From the NCBI RefSeq assembly GCF_013204795.1, contig NZ_JABMKW010000008.1, positions 868,001-932,000 on the forward strand: a stretch of 64,000 nt of DNA, written 5' to 3'. Below, piece by piece: positions 35,449-45,012 of the stretch. The notes below the pieces were generated by a model. The model ran no database searches. It saw only the letters and a list, made by a program, of their open reading frames with translations, and was not told where the DNA came from. Each line of letters starts with the position of its first letter. Position 1 is the first letter of the stretch. The position numbers and the translations under genes are program-made. Source of the DNA: Pedobacter panaciterrae (GTDB taxonomy: Bacteria > Bacteroidota > Bacteroidia > Sphingobacteriales > Sphingobacteriaceae).

Positions 35449-36035
35449 TGGTGTTTGATTAAATTGTTGTAATCTGTTTCTGTATCTATATCTATATGTC
35501 CTAACTCAAAGGGGATAATTTCTGTATCCTCCATGTTTAATTGTACAATACTTTTTGCCCCTGTATTGCCGGTAAGAGATAAAAGCTTTTCAAAGTATTT
35601 TTTACTGAATAGGACAGGAGTACCTACCGTTTCAGCATAACTACTGGCAATGATGCCTTTACTACTCAGCTTACGCTTTTGAAGGAGTTTCTCAAAGACT
35701 TTTGAAGTAATGAAAACCTGATCCGCGACCGCAATGATTACGTTTTCTATTTCCTTTGATTGATTCCCTATCGCAGACATCCCTGCAGCAATACTCGAGG
35801 ATATTCCTGTTTGCCAGTTAGGATTGACAATATAGGCAATTTCCAGGTAAGTGTGATGGTTTAATATTTCTTTTGAATAGGCACCAAGAACCACAACAGT
35901 TGGTATAATGGGTATTTTTAAGGCTTCTTCGGTTACTAAATCCAACAGTGTTTTGCCTTTATACTTTAAGAGTTGTTTGGGCCGACCCAGCCGGCTTGAA
36001 TTCCCTGCTGCCAATATGATGATCCCCGTGTTCAT
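35445..36035 (-). CDS. MobA/MocA-like nucleotidyltransferase
   Basis: 196 residues. The nucleotide-binding start 'IIILAAGNSSRLGRPKQLLKYKGKTLL' and 'VIIAVADQVFITSKVFEKL' place it in the MobA-like NTP-transferase group, nearer to MocA (molybdopterin cytidylyltransferase) than to guanylyltransferase MobA. A cytidylyltransferase fits the cofactor form used by the xanthine-dehydrogenase-type enzyme encoded in the same operon. It overlaps the xdhC-like gene by 4 bases upstream and moaA by 4 bases downstream. Confidence 0.85.
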   Translation of the reverse strand: MNTGIIILAAGNSSRLGRPKQLLKYKGKTLLDLVTEEALKIPIIPTVVVLGAYSKEILNHHTYLEIAYIVNPNWQTGISSSIAAGMSAIGNQSKEIENVIIAVADQVFITSKVFEKLLQKRKLSSKGIIASSYAETVGTPVLFSKKYFEKLLSLTGNTGAKSIVQLNMEDTEIIPFELGHIDIDTETDYNNLIKHQ

Positions 36036-37141
36036 AAATTAGAATAGACATGTATTGGGCTCCTTTTTACTTTCAGGGAATTTGCCGAAGCACCCGAAAA
36101 AACAGATTTAATTTCTGCAACAATCGAGATAGCGATTTCTTCTGCAGTTTCTGCTCCGATATCAAGGCCAATCGGTCCATGTACCCGGGATTCGTTTTCC
36201 GAGGTATTCCTGTCCAGTTCACCGAGCATCCTGATCAGTTTCTTTTTAGGTCCAAGAATACCAACGTATGGCGCATTGGTGTCTAGAAGAAGATTCAGGA
36301 GTTCAAGATCATAATTGTAATTGTGGGTCATCAGCACGAATGCTGTTTGTTCATCTATGTGGACTTGTGATAGAAGTTGCTCCGGTTTGCTGACCAAGAC
36401 CTGGTTTGCATTTGGAAAACGTATTGTTGAGGCATGAGCGGGTCTGCCATCAGCAATCGTTACCTCCCATCCTAAAAGATAAGCTACCTCTGCCAACGGT
36501 TGTACATCGTTTCCGGCACCAGCAATAACCAAAGAAATGGATGGCCGGATAAACTCTAAAAACCCGTCTATATTTTCTTCAGGCGTTTGATAATTACTGA
36601 AAACCGAAGTTTTATTATCCCATACCTTAGCCACATCATCCATTATTGATTGTTTTATTTCTACGGGGATATTAGATTGGAGGCTATCTTTTCGGTAAAG
36701 CATACTTGTGCCAGGTTGCACTTTTGAATCTAGAGCGAAAAGTGTGACCAAAACCGCATCCTCACGTTTCTCGCTTAAGGCAGCTAAAATGGCAACTGGA
36801 TTGAGTTCTTCCTCTTCAACTATCGGTTCAAAAAGGATATGGACAATGCCATTGCAGCCTAGTTGTACACCAATCTTTGCATCCTCTTCATCGGTTGTAT
36901 CATAAGTGATGAGCTTGTTTTCCTGTTGCACAATAGCCGAAAGTGCTTTTCTCAAGGCATCACCTTCCAAACAGCCCCCGCTAATGGCGCCTGTAAGTTG
37001 TCCATCTTCTGTAATCAGCATTCTGGCTCCTGGTCTGCGATAGGAAGATCCTTCTACCTTTACTACGGTTGCCAGTGCTGTCTTTTTGTTTGCCTTCAAA
37101 GCTTTTTGATAGGCCTTAAGTATGTCAGCAATTTCTTTCAT
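36032..37141 (-). CDS. XdhC-family molybdenum cofactor insertion/sulfuration factor
   Basis: 369 residues. XdhC N-terminal part 'KKTALATVVKVEGSSYRRPGARMLITEDGQLTGAISGGCLEGDALRKA' and 'GVQLGCNGIVHILFEP'; C-terminal Rossmann part 'SLVIAGAGNDVQPLAEVAYLLGWEVTIADGRP', then 'AFVLMTHNYNYDLELL' and 'YVGILGPKKK'. XdhC proteins bind Moco, help add its terminal sulfur and hand it to xanthine-dehydrogenase-type enzymes. The client is presumably the large subunit encoded 13 bases upstream. Confidence 0.92.
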   Translation of the reverse strand: MKEIADILKAYQKALKANKKTALATVVKVEGSSYRRPGARMLITEDGQLTGAISGGCLEGDALRKALSAIVQQENKLITYDTTDEEDAKIGVQLGCNGIVHILFEPIVEEEELNPVAILAALSEKREDAVLVTLFALDSKVQPGTSMLYRKDSLQSNIPVEIKQSIMDDVAKVWDNKTSVFSNYQTPEENIDGFLEFIRPSISLVIAGAGNDVQPLAEVAYLLGWEVTIADGRPAHASTIRFPNANQVLVSKPEQLLSQVHIDEQTAFVLMTHNYNYDLELLNLLLDTNAPYVGILGPKKKLIRMLGELDRNTSENESRVHGPIGLDIGAETAEEIAISIVAEIKSVFSGASANSLKVKRSPIHVYSNL

Positions 37142-37154
37142 CAGAATCTCGTAA

Positions 37155-39311
37155 TTAAACAGCGCTTAAATCAAATGGAAGTTTCCTTATCCGCTTCCCT
37201 GTTAAATCAAATATGGCATTTGTAAGGGCCGGGGCAAAGGCCGGTAAACCCGGTTCACCAACTCCGCCTGCATCTGCCTCATTTTCCATAATGTGCACTT
37301 CTATTGGTGGTATGTCTGTAATTCTTGGCATTTTATAATCATAGAAGTTTCTTTGCTCTACCAGTCCATCTTTAAATGTGATTTCGTGAATTGTGGCCGC
37401 ACCTAATGCCATTACTATGCTTCCTTCTACCTGAGCTCGGATGATATCAGGATTTACGTACCATCCACAATCCATCACGGCCCAAACCTGATCTATTTTA
37501 ATTTTACCGCCAGCATCTTTGGATACTTTTACAATTTGGCCCACCGTACTGGAAAAGCATTCTGTAATGGCAGCGCCAAAACCTTCATTCTTCTTCCTTT
37601 TCTTCCAGCCCGAAACTTCTTCCATTTTGTCAATCAATCGCTGGCATCGTTCATCCTGTAAATACTGTCTCCTGAGATCCAGAGGATCCTTACCTGCTGC
37701 TAAAGCAACCTCATCCAGAAAACTTTCATAGGCAAATCCATTGGTAGAGGCATATACAGAGCGCCACCACATAGTAGGAATAGGTGTTTCAAATTGTACT
37801 TCGGCAAAGCTGATGTTTTTGATGCCGTCGAAGTATGGTTTAAGAAATCCTTCGGAGGTGCTTCGGTTCGCCTGGTCTGTTTTCCCACCTCGCCAATGGT
37901 CATTATTCTGACCTGACATGCGGAATTTGAGTGCAGTTACCTCTCCGTTATGAATAGCACCCTGGCACCTGTATGAAATGCCCGGACGGTATGGTCCTTG
38001 GGTAGCATCATCCTCTCTTGTCCACACCACCTGAACCGGAGCTCCGATTTCTTTGGAGATCATTGTGGCCTCATGAGGATAATCCATAAATGCTTTTCTG
38101 CCAAATCCACCACCCAGGAAAGTCATGTTAACGATGACTTTTTCTTTAGGTAAGCCCAATTGCCCGCTGATGTAATCCTGTACCCATTCCGGAGCCTGGA
38201 TAGGTCCCCAAATCTCCACCTTGTCGCCTTGATAATGAGCAACACAGTTTACAGGTTCCATGCAGCTATGCGACTGATAAGGAGTCTGGTAAACTACGTC
38301 TATGGTTTTTCCTTCCTGTTTAAGGATATCATCTGGATTCCCTTGTTTTTTTAGGTATAAACCTTCCTTGGTTTGGAGGTCTTCTTGCTGGCGTTTGTAG
38401 ATTTCAGCGGTGTTTATGTGTTCGAATCCGGAATCATCCCATTCTACCTTTAATGCTTTTTTCCCCTGCATTGCTGCCCAGGTTGAATTTGCAACAACGG
38501 CTACACCCTCACGAAAAGTATTAAAAACGCCCATGCGAACTTTAAAAACCTTTGTAACTCCTGGTATTTTCAGGGCTGCACTGGCATCAAAACTTTTTAC
38601 TATTCCTCGTAACCTCGGATTACGCTCAACAGTTGCATAAAGCATGCCCGGTAACTTCTTATCCAGACCAAATATTGCAGTACCATTTGTTTTTAGTGGG
38701 GTATCCTGCCTGTGTAGTGGTTTGCGGATCAGTTTGTATTCGGAGATTTTTTTAAGGACAACTTCTTTCGGTGCTTCTAGTTTCGAAGCATCTACAACGA
38801 GTTCTCCATAGTGAAATTTCTTTCCTGAAGCTTTGTGTAGTACTTGGCCGGATTCTGCATAGCAGTCAGTAATGGGTACATTCCACTTTTTTGCTGCAAT
38901 GGTGATCAGCATAATCCGGGCAGTTGCGCTTAACTTTAATAAATTCTTATAAGATCCACGTATGGTTGAACTTCCGCCGGTAATCTGACTGCCGTACTTT
39001 TCTCTGTTACCTTGGGCGAAAACGATATTTACATCTTTCAGATCAACTTCGAGCTCTTCGGCAATAATTTGTGGAACGGACTGAAAAGAACCCTGACCCA
39101 TTTCGGCACGGTGGTTAAAAATAGTGACTTTGCCATCTGTATCTATGTGGATCCAGGCGTTCAGTTCTACTTCTGATTTTGCTACCCCACTTGTATTCAC
39201 GATTTCTGCTTCTTTGGCACTTGAAGGGAAATAGAAACCTAGGCACAATGCTGTGCCTGCCAGACCTGAAACCCTGAGAAAATCTCTTCTGGAAACTTGG
39301 TTAGTACTCAT
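37155..39311 (-). CDS. molybdopterin hydroxylase large subunit, isoquinoline 1-oxidoreductase beta type
   Basis: 718 residues. Twin-arginine signal 'SRRDFLRVSGLAGTALCLGF', so it is exported folded to the periplasm. Motifs are 'EMGQGSFQSVPQIIAEELEV', 'QITGGSSTIRGSYKNL', 'VNMTFLGGGFGRKAFMDYPHEA', 'VVWTREDDATQGPYRPG', and 'GGVGEPGLPAFAPALTNAIFDLTGKRIR' containing the catalytic Glu. It belongs to the xanthine dehydrogenase superfamily in the IorB/aldehyde dehydrogenase branch, which oxidises N-heterocycles or aldehydes. The (2Fe-2S) subunit is encoded two genes upstream and no FAD subunit is present, so electrons probably pass to the intervening cytochrome. The substrate is unknown. Confidence 0.92.
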   Translation of the reverse strand: MSTNQVSRRDFLRVSGLAGTALCLGFYFPSSAKEAEIVNTSGVAKSEVELNAWIHIDTDGKVTIFNHRAEMGQGSFQSVPQIIAEELEVDLKDVNIVFAQGNREKYGSQITGGSSTIRGSYKNLLKLSATARIMLITIAAKKWNVPITDCYAESGQVLHKASGKKFHYGELVVDASKLEAPKEVVLKKISEYKLIRKPLHRQDTPLKTNGTAIFGLDKKLPGMLYATVERNPRLRGIVKSFDASAALKIPGVTKVFKVRMGVFNTFREGVAVVANSTWAAMQGKKALKVEWDDSGFEHINTAEIYKRQQEDLQTKEGLYLKKQGNPDDILKQEGKTIDVVYQTPYQSHSCMEPVNCVAHYQGDKVEIWGPIQAPEWVQDYISGQLGLPKEKVIVNMTFLGGGFGRKAFMDYPHEATMISKEIGAPVQVVWTREDDATQGPYRPGISYRCQGAIHNGEVTALKFRMSGQNNDHWRGGKTDQANRSTSEGFLKPYFDGIKNISFAEVQFETPIPTMWWRSVYASTNGFAYESFLDEVALAAGKDPLDLRRQYLQDERCQRLIDKMEEVSGWKKRKKNEGFGAAITECFSSTVGQIVKVSKDAGGKIKIDQVWAVMDCGWYVNPDIIRAQVEGSIVMALGAATIHEITFKDGLVEQRNFYDYKMPRITDIPPIEVHIMENEADAGGVGEPGLPAFAPALTNAIFDLTGKRIRKLPFDLSAV

Positions 39312-39326
39312 AGTTGTAGAATTAAT

Positions 39327-39941
39327 TTATTTGCTTTTAGGAGCATATGCCCCGGTATTGATCCATGTTTCCCATGCTTTTTTGAATGCTGCATGGCTCA
39401 TTGGTGGCTGTGAACGTCCCTCTCCCGAATTCCATCCAGATAAAACCAACCCATCGTCTGCATGTTCCAATAGTTGTTTCATAGACTTATTGCCATTTTG
39501 CTTAGGGTTTACCAGTTGTTTAGCCAGTTCATGTGCTGTTTTGCTCTGGAACACCATTTTCATATCTGCAGGTGGCAAATGCCAGTCCGGATTTCCCGGT
39601 GGGGCATGTAAACCAGGAGTATTGTTCGGCTGATGGCAATTCGCACATTTCATCGCAAACACGCCTTTGCCGTCGTGCCCTCTTTTTGGATACATCTCAT
39701 GCAGGTGACTGTCGTCTCCCTGTAAAGGGATATCTCCCGAAGGGTGACAGTTCATACAGCGTGGGCTCATTAAAACTTTATAAACCTGTTCAAAGGCTTT
39801 TACTGATGCTATACTGTCCTTTTTTATTTTCTGTGTGGTTTCTCCAGTAACATTGGGATGGTTGTTTACAGTACTCAAGCTGAAAGCCATGATTCCAATC
39901 ATGGAGAGGATGACTGCCATGATAATTATTGATCTTTTCAT
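39327..39941 (-). CDS. dihaem c-type cytochrome
   Basis: 204 residues with an N-terminal signal/anchor (about residues 5-24). Two CxxCH haem sites are Cys62-His66 ('[10 protein letters not shown]') and Cys99-His103 ('KCANCHQPN'). It is encoded between the (2Fe-2S) and large subunits of the hydroxylase, overlapping the former by 4 bases and ending 15 bases before the latter. It is likely the electron acceptor of that periplasmic enzyme. The C-terminal '[21 protein letters not shown]' is typical of cytochromes next to IorAB-type enzymes. Confidence 0.88.
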   Translation of the reverse strand: MKRSIIIMAVILSMIGIMAFSLSTVNNHPNVTGETTQKIKKDSIASVKAFEQVYKVLMSPRCMNCHPSGDIPLQGDDSHLHEMYPKRGHDGKGVFAMKCANCHQPNNTPGLHAPPGNPDWHLPPADMKMVFQSKTAHELAKQLVNPKQNGNKSMKQLLEHADDGLVLSGWNSGEGRSQPPMSHAAFKKAWETWINTGAYAPKSK

Positions 39942-40411
39942 ATTGTTCTGCCTTCCTTTTTATGCAGTTCTGCTGCTAAGTGAATCGCTTTTCGAATGCG
40001 GGGATAGGTACCGCAACGACAAATGTTTCCAGACATAGCATTATCAATATCCTCATCTGTAGGATTTGGGTTTTCCCTCAATAGCACAGCTGCCGACATC
40101 AATTGACCAGAATGACAATACCCGCATTGTGGCACATTAACTTCATTCCAGGCTAACTGTAGTGGATGATCATTGTTTTTTGATAGTCCTTCGATGGTGA
40201 CGACTTTTTTACCTTCCGCCCGGCTAACTTTGGTTACACATGACCGTACAGCTTCTCCGTTCAGGTGAACTACACAGGCTCCACATTGAGCAACACCACA
40301 TCCATATTTGGTTCCGGTCAGACCAACAAGATCCCGAATGGCCCACAAAAGGGGCATATCTGGATCTGCATCTACCTCATAAGATTTTTGATTGATATTT
40401 AAGTTAATCAT
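39938..40411 (-). CDS. (2Fe-2S) small subunit of the molybdenum hydroxylase
   Basis: 157 residues. N-terminal plant-type [2Fe-2S] ligands are in '[18 protein letters not shown]' and the further Cys in 'AVRSCVT'. The C-terminal four-helix domain holds the second cluster: '[18 protein letters not shown]' and '[16 protein letters not shown]'. It is the IorA-type small subunit of the hydroxylase. No signal peptide is seen, so it is presumably co-exported with its Tat-tagged partner. It is the first gene of the minus-strand molybdenum operon. Confidence 0.94.
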   Translation of the reverse strand: MINLNINQKSYEVDADPDMPLLWAIRDLVGLTGTKYGCGVAQCGACVVHLNGEAVRSCVTKVSRAEGKKVVTIEGLSKNNDHPLQLAWNEVNVPQCGYCHSGQLMSAAVLLRENPNPTDEDIDNAMSGNICRCGTYPRIRKAIHLAAELHKKEGRTI

Positions 40412-40683
40412 ATGCTAATGGTTTTTGGTGATATTTCTCTATTAAAATACTGTTTTTCTAATTATATTTTGCTTTTAATGTTAAATCATATACCTTATCC
40501 TTAATAACTTGCCATAGGGTTATGATGCTTTTCATCTTCAATTCTTTAATTCAAAGATCAAAATAACTAAAGGCATTAATGGTAGATGGATTACGGGTAT
40601 TACTACCAATATTACTGATTGAGATAATTTGATAACAATCGAACTTATAGAATGTCTAAATTTGTTTCAATAAACTAATAAAA
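40412..40683. promoter_or_regulatory. divergent promoter region of the molybdenum island
   Basis: 272 bases between the hydroxylase operon (minus) and mobA (plus). A TAnnTTTG box, TAAATTTG (40657-40664), lies 19 bases upstream of the mobA ATG. The nearest TTTG (40628-40631) is 25 bp away, wider than the usual 19-21. An imperfect inverted pair GGTAG...CTACC flanks about 40582-40610 and could be an operator. No riboswitch fold was recognised. Confidence 0.4.
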
Positions 40684-41265
40684 ATGATTGGAGTAGTTCT
40701 TTCAGGTGGTCAAAGTCTAAGAATGGGAAAGGATAAAGGCCTGTTGCAAAATGGGCAACAAACATGGGCGCAACAAGCATTTGCAAAGTTGTCATCATTA
40801 CAAATTCCTGTTGCCATATCCGTAAATACACTACAATTACCAATATACCAAACTGTCTTTCCTACCTCTTCATTAATCGCAGACGAGCCTGTATTATCTA
40901 TCGGAGGCCCACTTAGAGGCATCTTATCCGTACACCTTATTTATCCGAAGGAAGATTTACTGGTACTTGCCTGTGATATGATAAACATGGAAGTTGATCT
41001 TTTAGACTTTGTTGTTCAACAGTATGAGGATAAGCCGGCCGATGCATTGGTCTTTATGAAGGAAAAGCAATCTGAACCACTATGCGGCATATATTCAGCA
41101 AAGGCATTGGACAAGGTATATGCCTTGTATATGAATCAGGAATTGCATAAGCACAGTATGAAATATGCACTTGAACAGCTAGATGCCTGTTACCTTCCTG
41201 TTCCTAAAAAATGGAAGGCTTATTTTGATAACTATAACACAATAAGTGATTTAAATAATATCTGA
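40684..41265 (+). CDS. mobA: molybdenum cofactor guanylyltransferase MobA-like
   Basis: 193 residues starting 'MIGVVLSGGQSLRMGKDKGLL', the MobA nucleotide-binding signature, followed by 'DEPVLSIGGPLRGILS' and 'DLLVLACDMINMEVDLL' (Asp for Mg). It attaches GMP to molybdopterin to make the dinucleotide cofactor of DMSO-reductase-family enzymes such as the formate dehydrogenase encoded three genes downstream. A second, MocA-like transferase is in the divergent operon, so the two arms appear to supply different cofactor forms. Confidence 0.88.
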   Translation: MIGVVLSGGQSLRMGKDKGLLQNGQQTWAQQAFAKLSSLQIPVAISVNTLQLPIYQTVFPTSSLIADEPVLSIGGPLRGILSVHLIYPKEDLLVLACDMINMEVDLLDFVVQQYEDKPADALVFMKEKQSEPLCGIYSAKALDKVYALYMNQELHKHSMKYALEQLDACYLPVPKKWKAYFDNYNTISDLNNI

Positions 41266-41367
41266 GGCTAATCGATTATTCTTTGGTTGAATATCTCCCA
41301 TACAATTCTTTTTAGACTGATTTTTTCTTAATTTTAAGAGCGATTATTTTATTAAAACCGTACGGAA

Positions 41368-42264
41368 ATGGAGGATTTAGAATTAGTTTCCATAAAGCAG
41401 ATACTTGTCAGAAAGGTTAAGGGTTTAATAAGTGCACCTTTATCGGATCTACTTTCCATAGAAGAGCCTCTTGAAATAAGAATTGCTTATGGCCCCCGGT
41501 CAGAGCGGATACAAAAGAATATATCTGTGACCATGCGCACGCCAGGTAATGACCTGGAACTTGCAGTAGGCTTTTTGTTTACAGAAGGAATTATTTCTTC
41601 TTATCAGGATGTGACTGATACCTATCACTTAGACATGAAATGTTCATCACAAAAGCAGAATATCGTGCAGGTGGAACTCGCTGAAAATTTCATACCTCAG
41701 TTGCAGCAATCTGACCGGAATTTTTATACCACCTCTAGTTGCGGAGTATGCGGAAAAGGCTCTATTGAATCTATTAGGACAGTTAGTCCTTTTAATAATC
41801 AGGATAAACCCCAATTAAACCTATCAACAGATATATTATATAAATTGGCAGGAAAGTTAAGTGCAGCCCAAAGCGGGTTTGCAGCTACCGGAGGCATTCA
41901 TGCATCAGGCCTTTTTACTGTCAAAGGTGATTTAGTTCTGTTGCGGGAAGATGTTGGGCGACACAATGCACTTGACAAGTTAATTGGCAGGGCACTAGTC
42001 AACGACGACCTGCCATTGGATCAGCATATTTTATTGCTGAGTGGAAGGGCAAGTTTTGAATTAATTCAGAAAGCAGCCATGGCCGGTATTGCAATTGTTG
42101 CTGCCATTGGCGCTCCATCGAGTCTTGCAGTGGAACTTGCTGCGGAATTTGATATTACACTTTTGGGTTTCCTGAAAGAAGACAGGTTCAATATTTACAA
42201 TTTAAGCAGTAGAATATTAATACCAACATCGCATGAAACCATCATGATTTCTCAAACTACATAG
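41368..42264 (+). CDS. fdhD: formate dehydrogenase accessory sulfurtransferase FdhD
   Basis: 298 residues. 'EEPLEIRIAYGPRSERIQKNISVTMRTPGNDLELAVGFLFTEGII' in parts and the catalytic CxxC 'TTSSCGVCGKGSIE' (Cys125, Cys128) identify FdhD; 'REDVGRHNALDKLIGRAL' and 'LSGRASFELIQKAAMAGI' are further conserved blocks. It carries sulfur from IscS-like desulfurase to the molybdenum cofactor, as formate dehydrogenase needs. The gene lies 102 bases after mobA and 53 bases before a small gene, with the enzyme gene right after that. Confidence 0.95.
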   Translation: MEDLELVSIKQILVRKVKGLISAPLSDLLSIEEPLEIRIAYGPRSERIQKNISVTMRTPGNDLELAVGFLFTEGIISSYQDVTDTYHLDMKCSSQKQNIVQVELAENFIPQLQQSDRNFYTTSSCGVCGKGSIESIRTVSPFNNQDKPQLNLSTDILYKLAGKLSAAQSGFAATGGIHASGLFTVKGDLVLLREDVGRHNALDKLIGRALVNDDLPLDQHILLLSGRASFELIQKAAMAGIAIVAAIGAPSSLAVELAAEFDITLLGFLKEDRFNIYNLSSRILIPTSHETIMISQTT

Positions 42265-42317
42265 TGGTATGAAAAATCTGACAGCTTCATAACAATTGAA
42301 AAACAAATAATATACAG

Positions 42318-42668
42318 ATGAAAATTAGAATTAAAGGCAACTCGCTGAGATATAGACTGACCAAATCTGACGTCGCAAAGCTGGGATCTGAAGGCTTTCT
42401 AGAGGAACGTTCTGAGTTTGTGGGTAAAACGCTGGTGTATGCCATTGAAACTATAGATGGTGATGGTCTGTCGGCTGATTACATTGGCGATCGGATTGTA
42501 CTAAGCATACCAAAAACAATGGTTGATGAACTCAACAATACAGATAGGGTGGGTTTTGATGATCGGAAGGGGCCTGTTAGCTTACTCATTGAAAAAGACT
42601 TTACTTGTCTTGATAATGTTGAAGAGGACCAGAGTGATAATTTTCCCAATCCATTACTAAACAAATGA
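42318..42668 (+). CDS. small conserved-looking protein between fdhD and the formate dehydrogenase gene
   Basis: 116 residues, no signal or membrane segment. It starts 'MKIRIKGNSLRYRLTKSD', with a beta-rich body ('YAIETIDGDGLSADYIGDRIVLSIPKTMVDELN') and an acidic C terminus ('EKDFTCLDNVEEDQSDNFPNP'). It resembles a family I recall as DUF7009, but the name is not certain. Three bases separate it from the large enzyme gene, so it is translated in the same operon. It could be an assembly factor or small subunit; no function is assigned. Confidence 0.7.
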   Translation: MKIRIKGNSLRYRLTKSDVAKLGSEGFLEERSEFVGKTLVYAIETIDGDGLSADYIGDRIVLSIPKTMVDELNNTDRVGFDDRKGPVSLLIEKDFTCLDNVEEDQSDNFPNPLLNK

Positions 42669-42671
42669 GCT

Positions 42672-45011
42672 ATGGAAAAAGAGAAAAAAGAACCGGCTGC
42701 AGAAAATCCATACAAATTATTAGACCTGAAATTAACAAAGGTTGAAAAATGGGCTGCAGGAATTCCTGCTGTGATGGCGGCATTTGGTGATCTTTTTGAG
42801 GAGGGGGTACCCATTCGTGGTACAAGGGCTTTGTTTAGGATGAATCAAATGGGAGGCTTTGATTGTCCAAGCTGCGCCTGGCCTGATCCAGATGATGATC
42901 GATCTCCTTTGGGCGAATATTGTGAAAATGGGGCAAAGGCTCTGGCAGAGGAAGCAACTACCAAAAAAGTTACTGCAGACTTCTTTAAAAAGAACTCTGT
43001 CTTCGATCTGGCCAAATTAACGGATTTTGAAATAGGCAGTAAAGGGAGATTGGCCGAACCTGTTTATTTGCCAAAAGGCGGCACTCATTATCAGCCTATC
43101 AGCTGGGATGATGCTTTTAAAAAAATAGCGGAACATCTAAATGCACTAGAAACACCGGATCAAGCTGCTTTTTATACCTCTGGCAGAACGAGTAACGAAG
43201 CTTCATTTTTATATCAGCTATTCGCAAAAGAATTTGGTACCAACAATATGCCAGATTGCTCTAATATGTGTCATGAAACATCGGGTACTGCTTTGTTGCC
43301 AACCATTGGTATTGGAAAGGGAACTGTAAAGCTAAATGATTTTTACGATACAGACGTGATTGTGATCATTGGGCAAAATCCGGGAACCAATGCGCCCAGA
43401 ATGATGAGTGCATTGGAAAAAGGTAAAAAAAACGGGGCAAAAATCATTGCGATTAATCCTTTGCCAGAGGCCGGACTGATGGGTTTTCATAACCCGCAGC
43501 AAATAAATGGCATTATTGGAAGTGGTGCTAAGCTTGCAGATCTTTATCTGCCTGTAAAAATAAATGGTGATATGGAGCTTTTAAAAGCTATCGGGCTCCT
43601 GCTGATTGATTTTGAAAAAAAATCTCCAGGCGAGGTATTTGACCAAAAATTTATTGCAGATAAAACTATTGGGTACGATGCCTTTATCAAACAGTTTGAC
43701 CATTACAAACTGGAAGATCTTGCAGCTGCCTCTGGGGTATCACAAGCTGCAATTTATGAGGCTGCCCAAATGCTGGCATTCAAAAAGCGGATTATTTTTT
43801 GTTGGGGAATGGGGCTTACTCAGCAACCTAACGGAGTAGAGATGATTCAGGAGATCGTAAACTTACTGTTGCTTAAAGGAAGCATAGGTAAGCCTGGTGC
43901 TGGTGTTTGTCCGGTTCGGGGACACAGCAATGTTCAGGGCAATCGAACCATGATGATTAACGAAAAACCCAGTAACGAACAGTTGGATCGCATTCAAAAA
44001 GTTTTTGGCTTTGATCCTCCCCGTGAACATGGATACGATGTGGTTGGGGTAATCAAAGCTATGCACGAAAGCAAAGTGAAAGTCTTTTTTAGTATGGGTG
44101 GAAATTTTTTATCGGCAACACCCGACACTACTTTTACTGCTAAAGCATTAAGGAAGCTTAATTTAAGCGTTTCGGTTTCTATCAAACTTAACCGAAGCCA
44201 CTTGGTGCATGGGCAGGAAGCATTGATTCTTCCAACCTTTTCACGCAGTGATATCGACATGGTTAATGGTGAACCACAGTTTGTGAGTACGGAAAATTCA
44301 ATGGGCGTAGTACAATCATCTAAGGGCATGCTAAAGCCAATATCGGATAAGCTCGTGAACGAAACACAGATTGTATGCCGAATGGCGATTGCAACTTTAG
44401 GGAGGAGGTCGGTTATCGACTGGCAACGCTATGCCAATAGCTACGATGCGGTAAGGGACGACATTGAAAAGTGCATCCCGGGTTTTGAGAATTATAATTT
44501 AAGGGTGCGGCATAAAGAAGGATTTTATTTGCCTAATGCTGCACGAGAAGGGAACTTCATTACCAAGAAATTTGGCGATCGGGCTCCATTTACCCTAACA
44601 TCCATACCTGAAAATGTACTAGCTCCGGATGAATATATGATGGCGACAACGCGTACGCATGACCAATTTAATACCACAATATATGGGCTTGACGATCGGT
44701 ACCGAGGGATTAAGAATGAGCGTCGGGTAATATTTATGAATCAAAAAGATATTGAGAAAGCGGGATTTGCAGATGGGGAAAAGGTAGATTTGTTTAATTA
44801 TGACAACGGCATCGAACGGATCGCTCCATTATTCATTATCGTTTCATACCAGATACCAGAAGGGAACACCATGACTTATTTTCCTGAAACCAACGTGTTG
44901 GTTTCTATTAATAATGTTGTCCGGGGAAGTAATATGCCAGCATCAAAATTTGTTAAAATTAAGATCAAAAAGCATAATCCTAAAATATACGAATTAATAG
45001 ACCAATTATAA
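42672..45011 (+). CDS. FdhF/YdeP-type molybdopterin oxidoreductase (putative formate dehydrogenase alpha subunit)
   Basis: 779 residues of the DMSO reductase superfamily. N-terminal cluster ligands include Cys65 and Cys68 in 'GGFDCPSCAWPDP' and Cys84. The molybdenum-ligand region is 'MPDCSNMCHETSG' (Cys200 or nearby). 'DVIVIIGQNPGTNAPRMM', 'GVCPVRGHSNVQGNRTM', 'VKVFFSMGGNFLSATPD' and a C-terminal 'MMATTRTHDQFNTTIYGLDDRYRGIKNERRVIFMN' are typical of the YdeP group (TIGR01701-like). No signal peptide is present. The close link to fdhD supports a formate-dehydrogenase role, but YdeP-group substrates are not settled, and no separate electron-transfer subunit is encoded here. Confidence 0.9.
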   Translation: MEKEKKEPAAENPYKLLDLKLTKVEKWAAGIPAVMAAFGDLFEEGVPIRGTRALFRMNQMGGFDCPSCAWPDPDDDRSPLGEYCENGAKALAEEATTKKVTADFFKKNSVFDLAKLTDFEIGSKGRLAEPVYLPKGGTHYQPISWDDAFKKIAEHLNALETPDQAAFYTSGRTSNEASFLYQLFAKEFGTNNMPDCSNMCHETSGTALLPTIGIGKGTVKLNDFYDTDVIVIIGQNPGTNAPRMMSALEKGKKNGAKIIAINPLPEAGLMGFHNPQQINGIIGSGAKLADLYLPVKINGDMELLKAIGLLLIDFEKKSPGEVFDQKFIADKTIGYDAFIKQFDHYKLEDLAAASGVSQAAIYEAAQMLAFKKRIIFCWGMGLTQQPNGVEMIQEIVNLLLLKGSIGKPGAGVCPVRGHSNVQGNRTMMINEKPSNEQLDRIQKVFGFDPPREHGYDVVGVIKAMHESKVKVFFSMGGNFLSATPDTTFTAKALRKLNLSVSVSIKLNRSHLVHGQEALILPTFSRSDIDMVNGEPQFVSTENSMGVVQSSKGMLKPISDKLVNETQIVCRMAIATLGRRSVIDWQRYANSYDAVRDDIEKCIPGFENYNLRVRHKEGFYLPNAAREGNFITKKFGDRAPFTLTSIPENVLAPDEYMMATTRTHDQFNTTIYGLDDRYRGIKNERRVIFMNQKDIEKAGFADGEKVDLFNYDNGIERIAPLFIIVSYQIPEGNTMTYFPETNVLVSINNVVRGSNMPASKFVKIKIKKHNPKIYELIDQL

Positions 45012-45012
45012 G

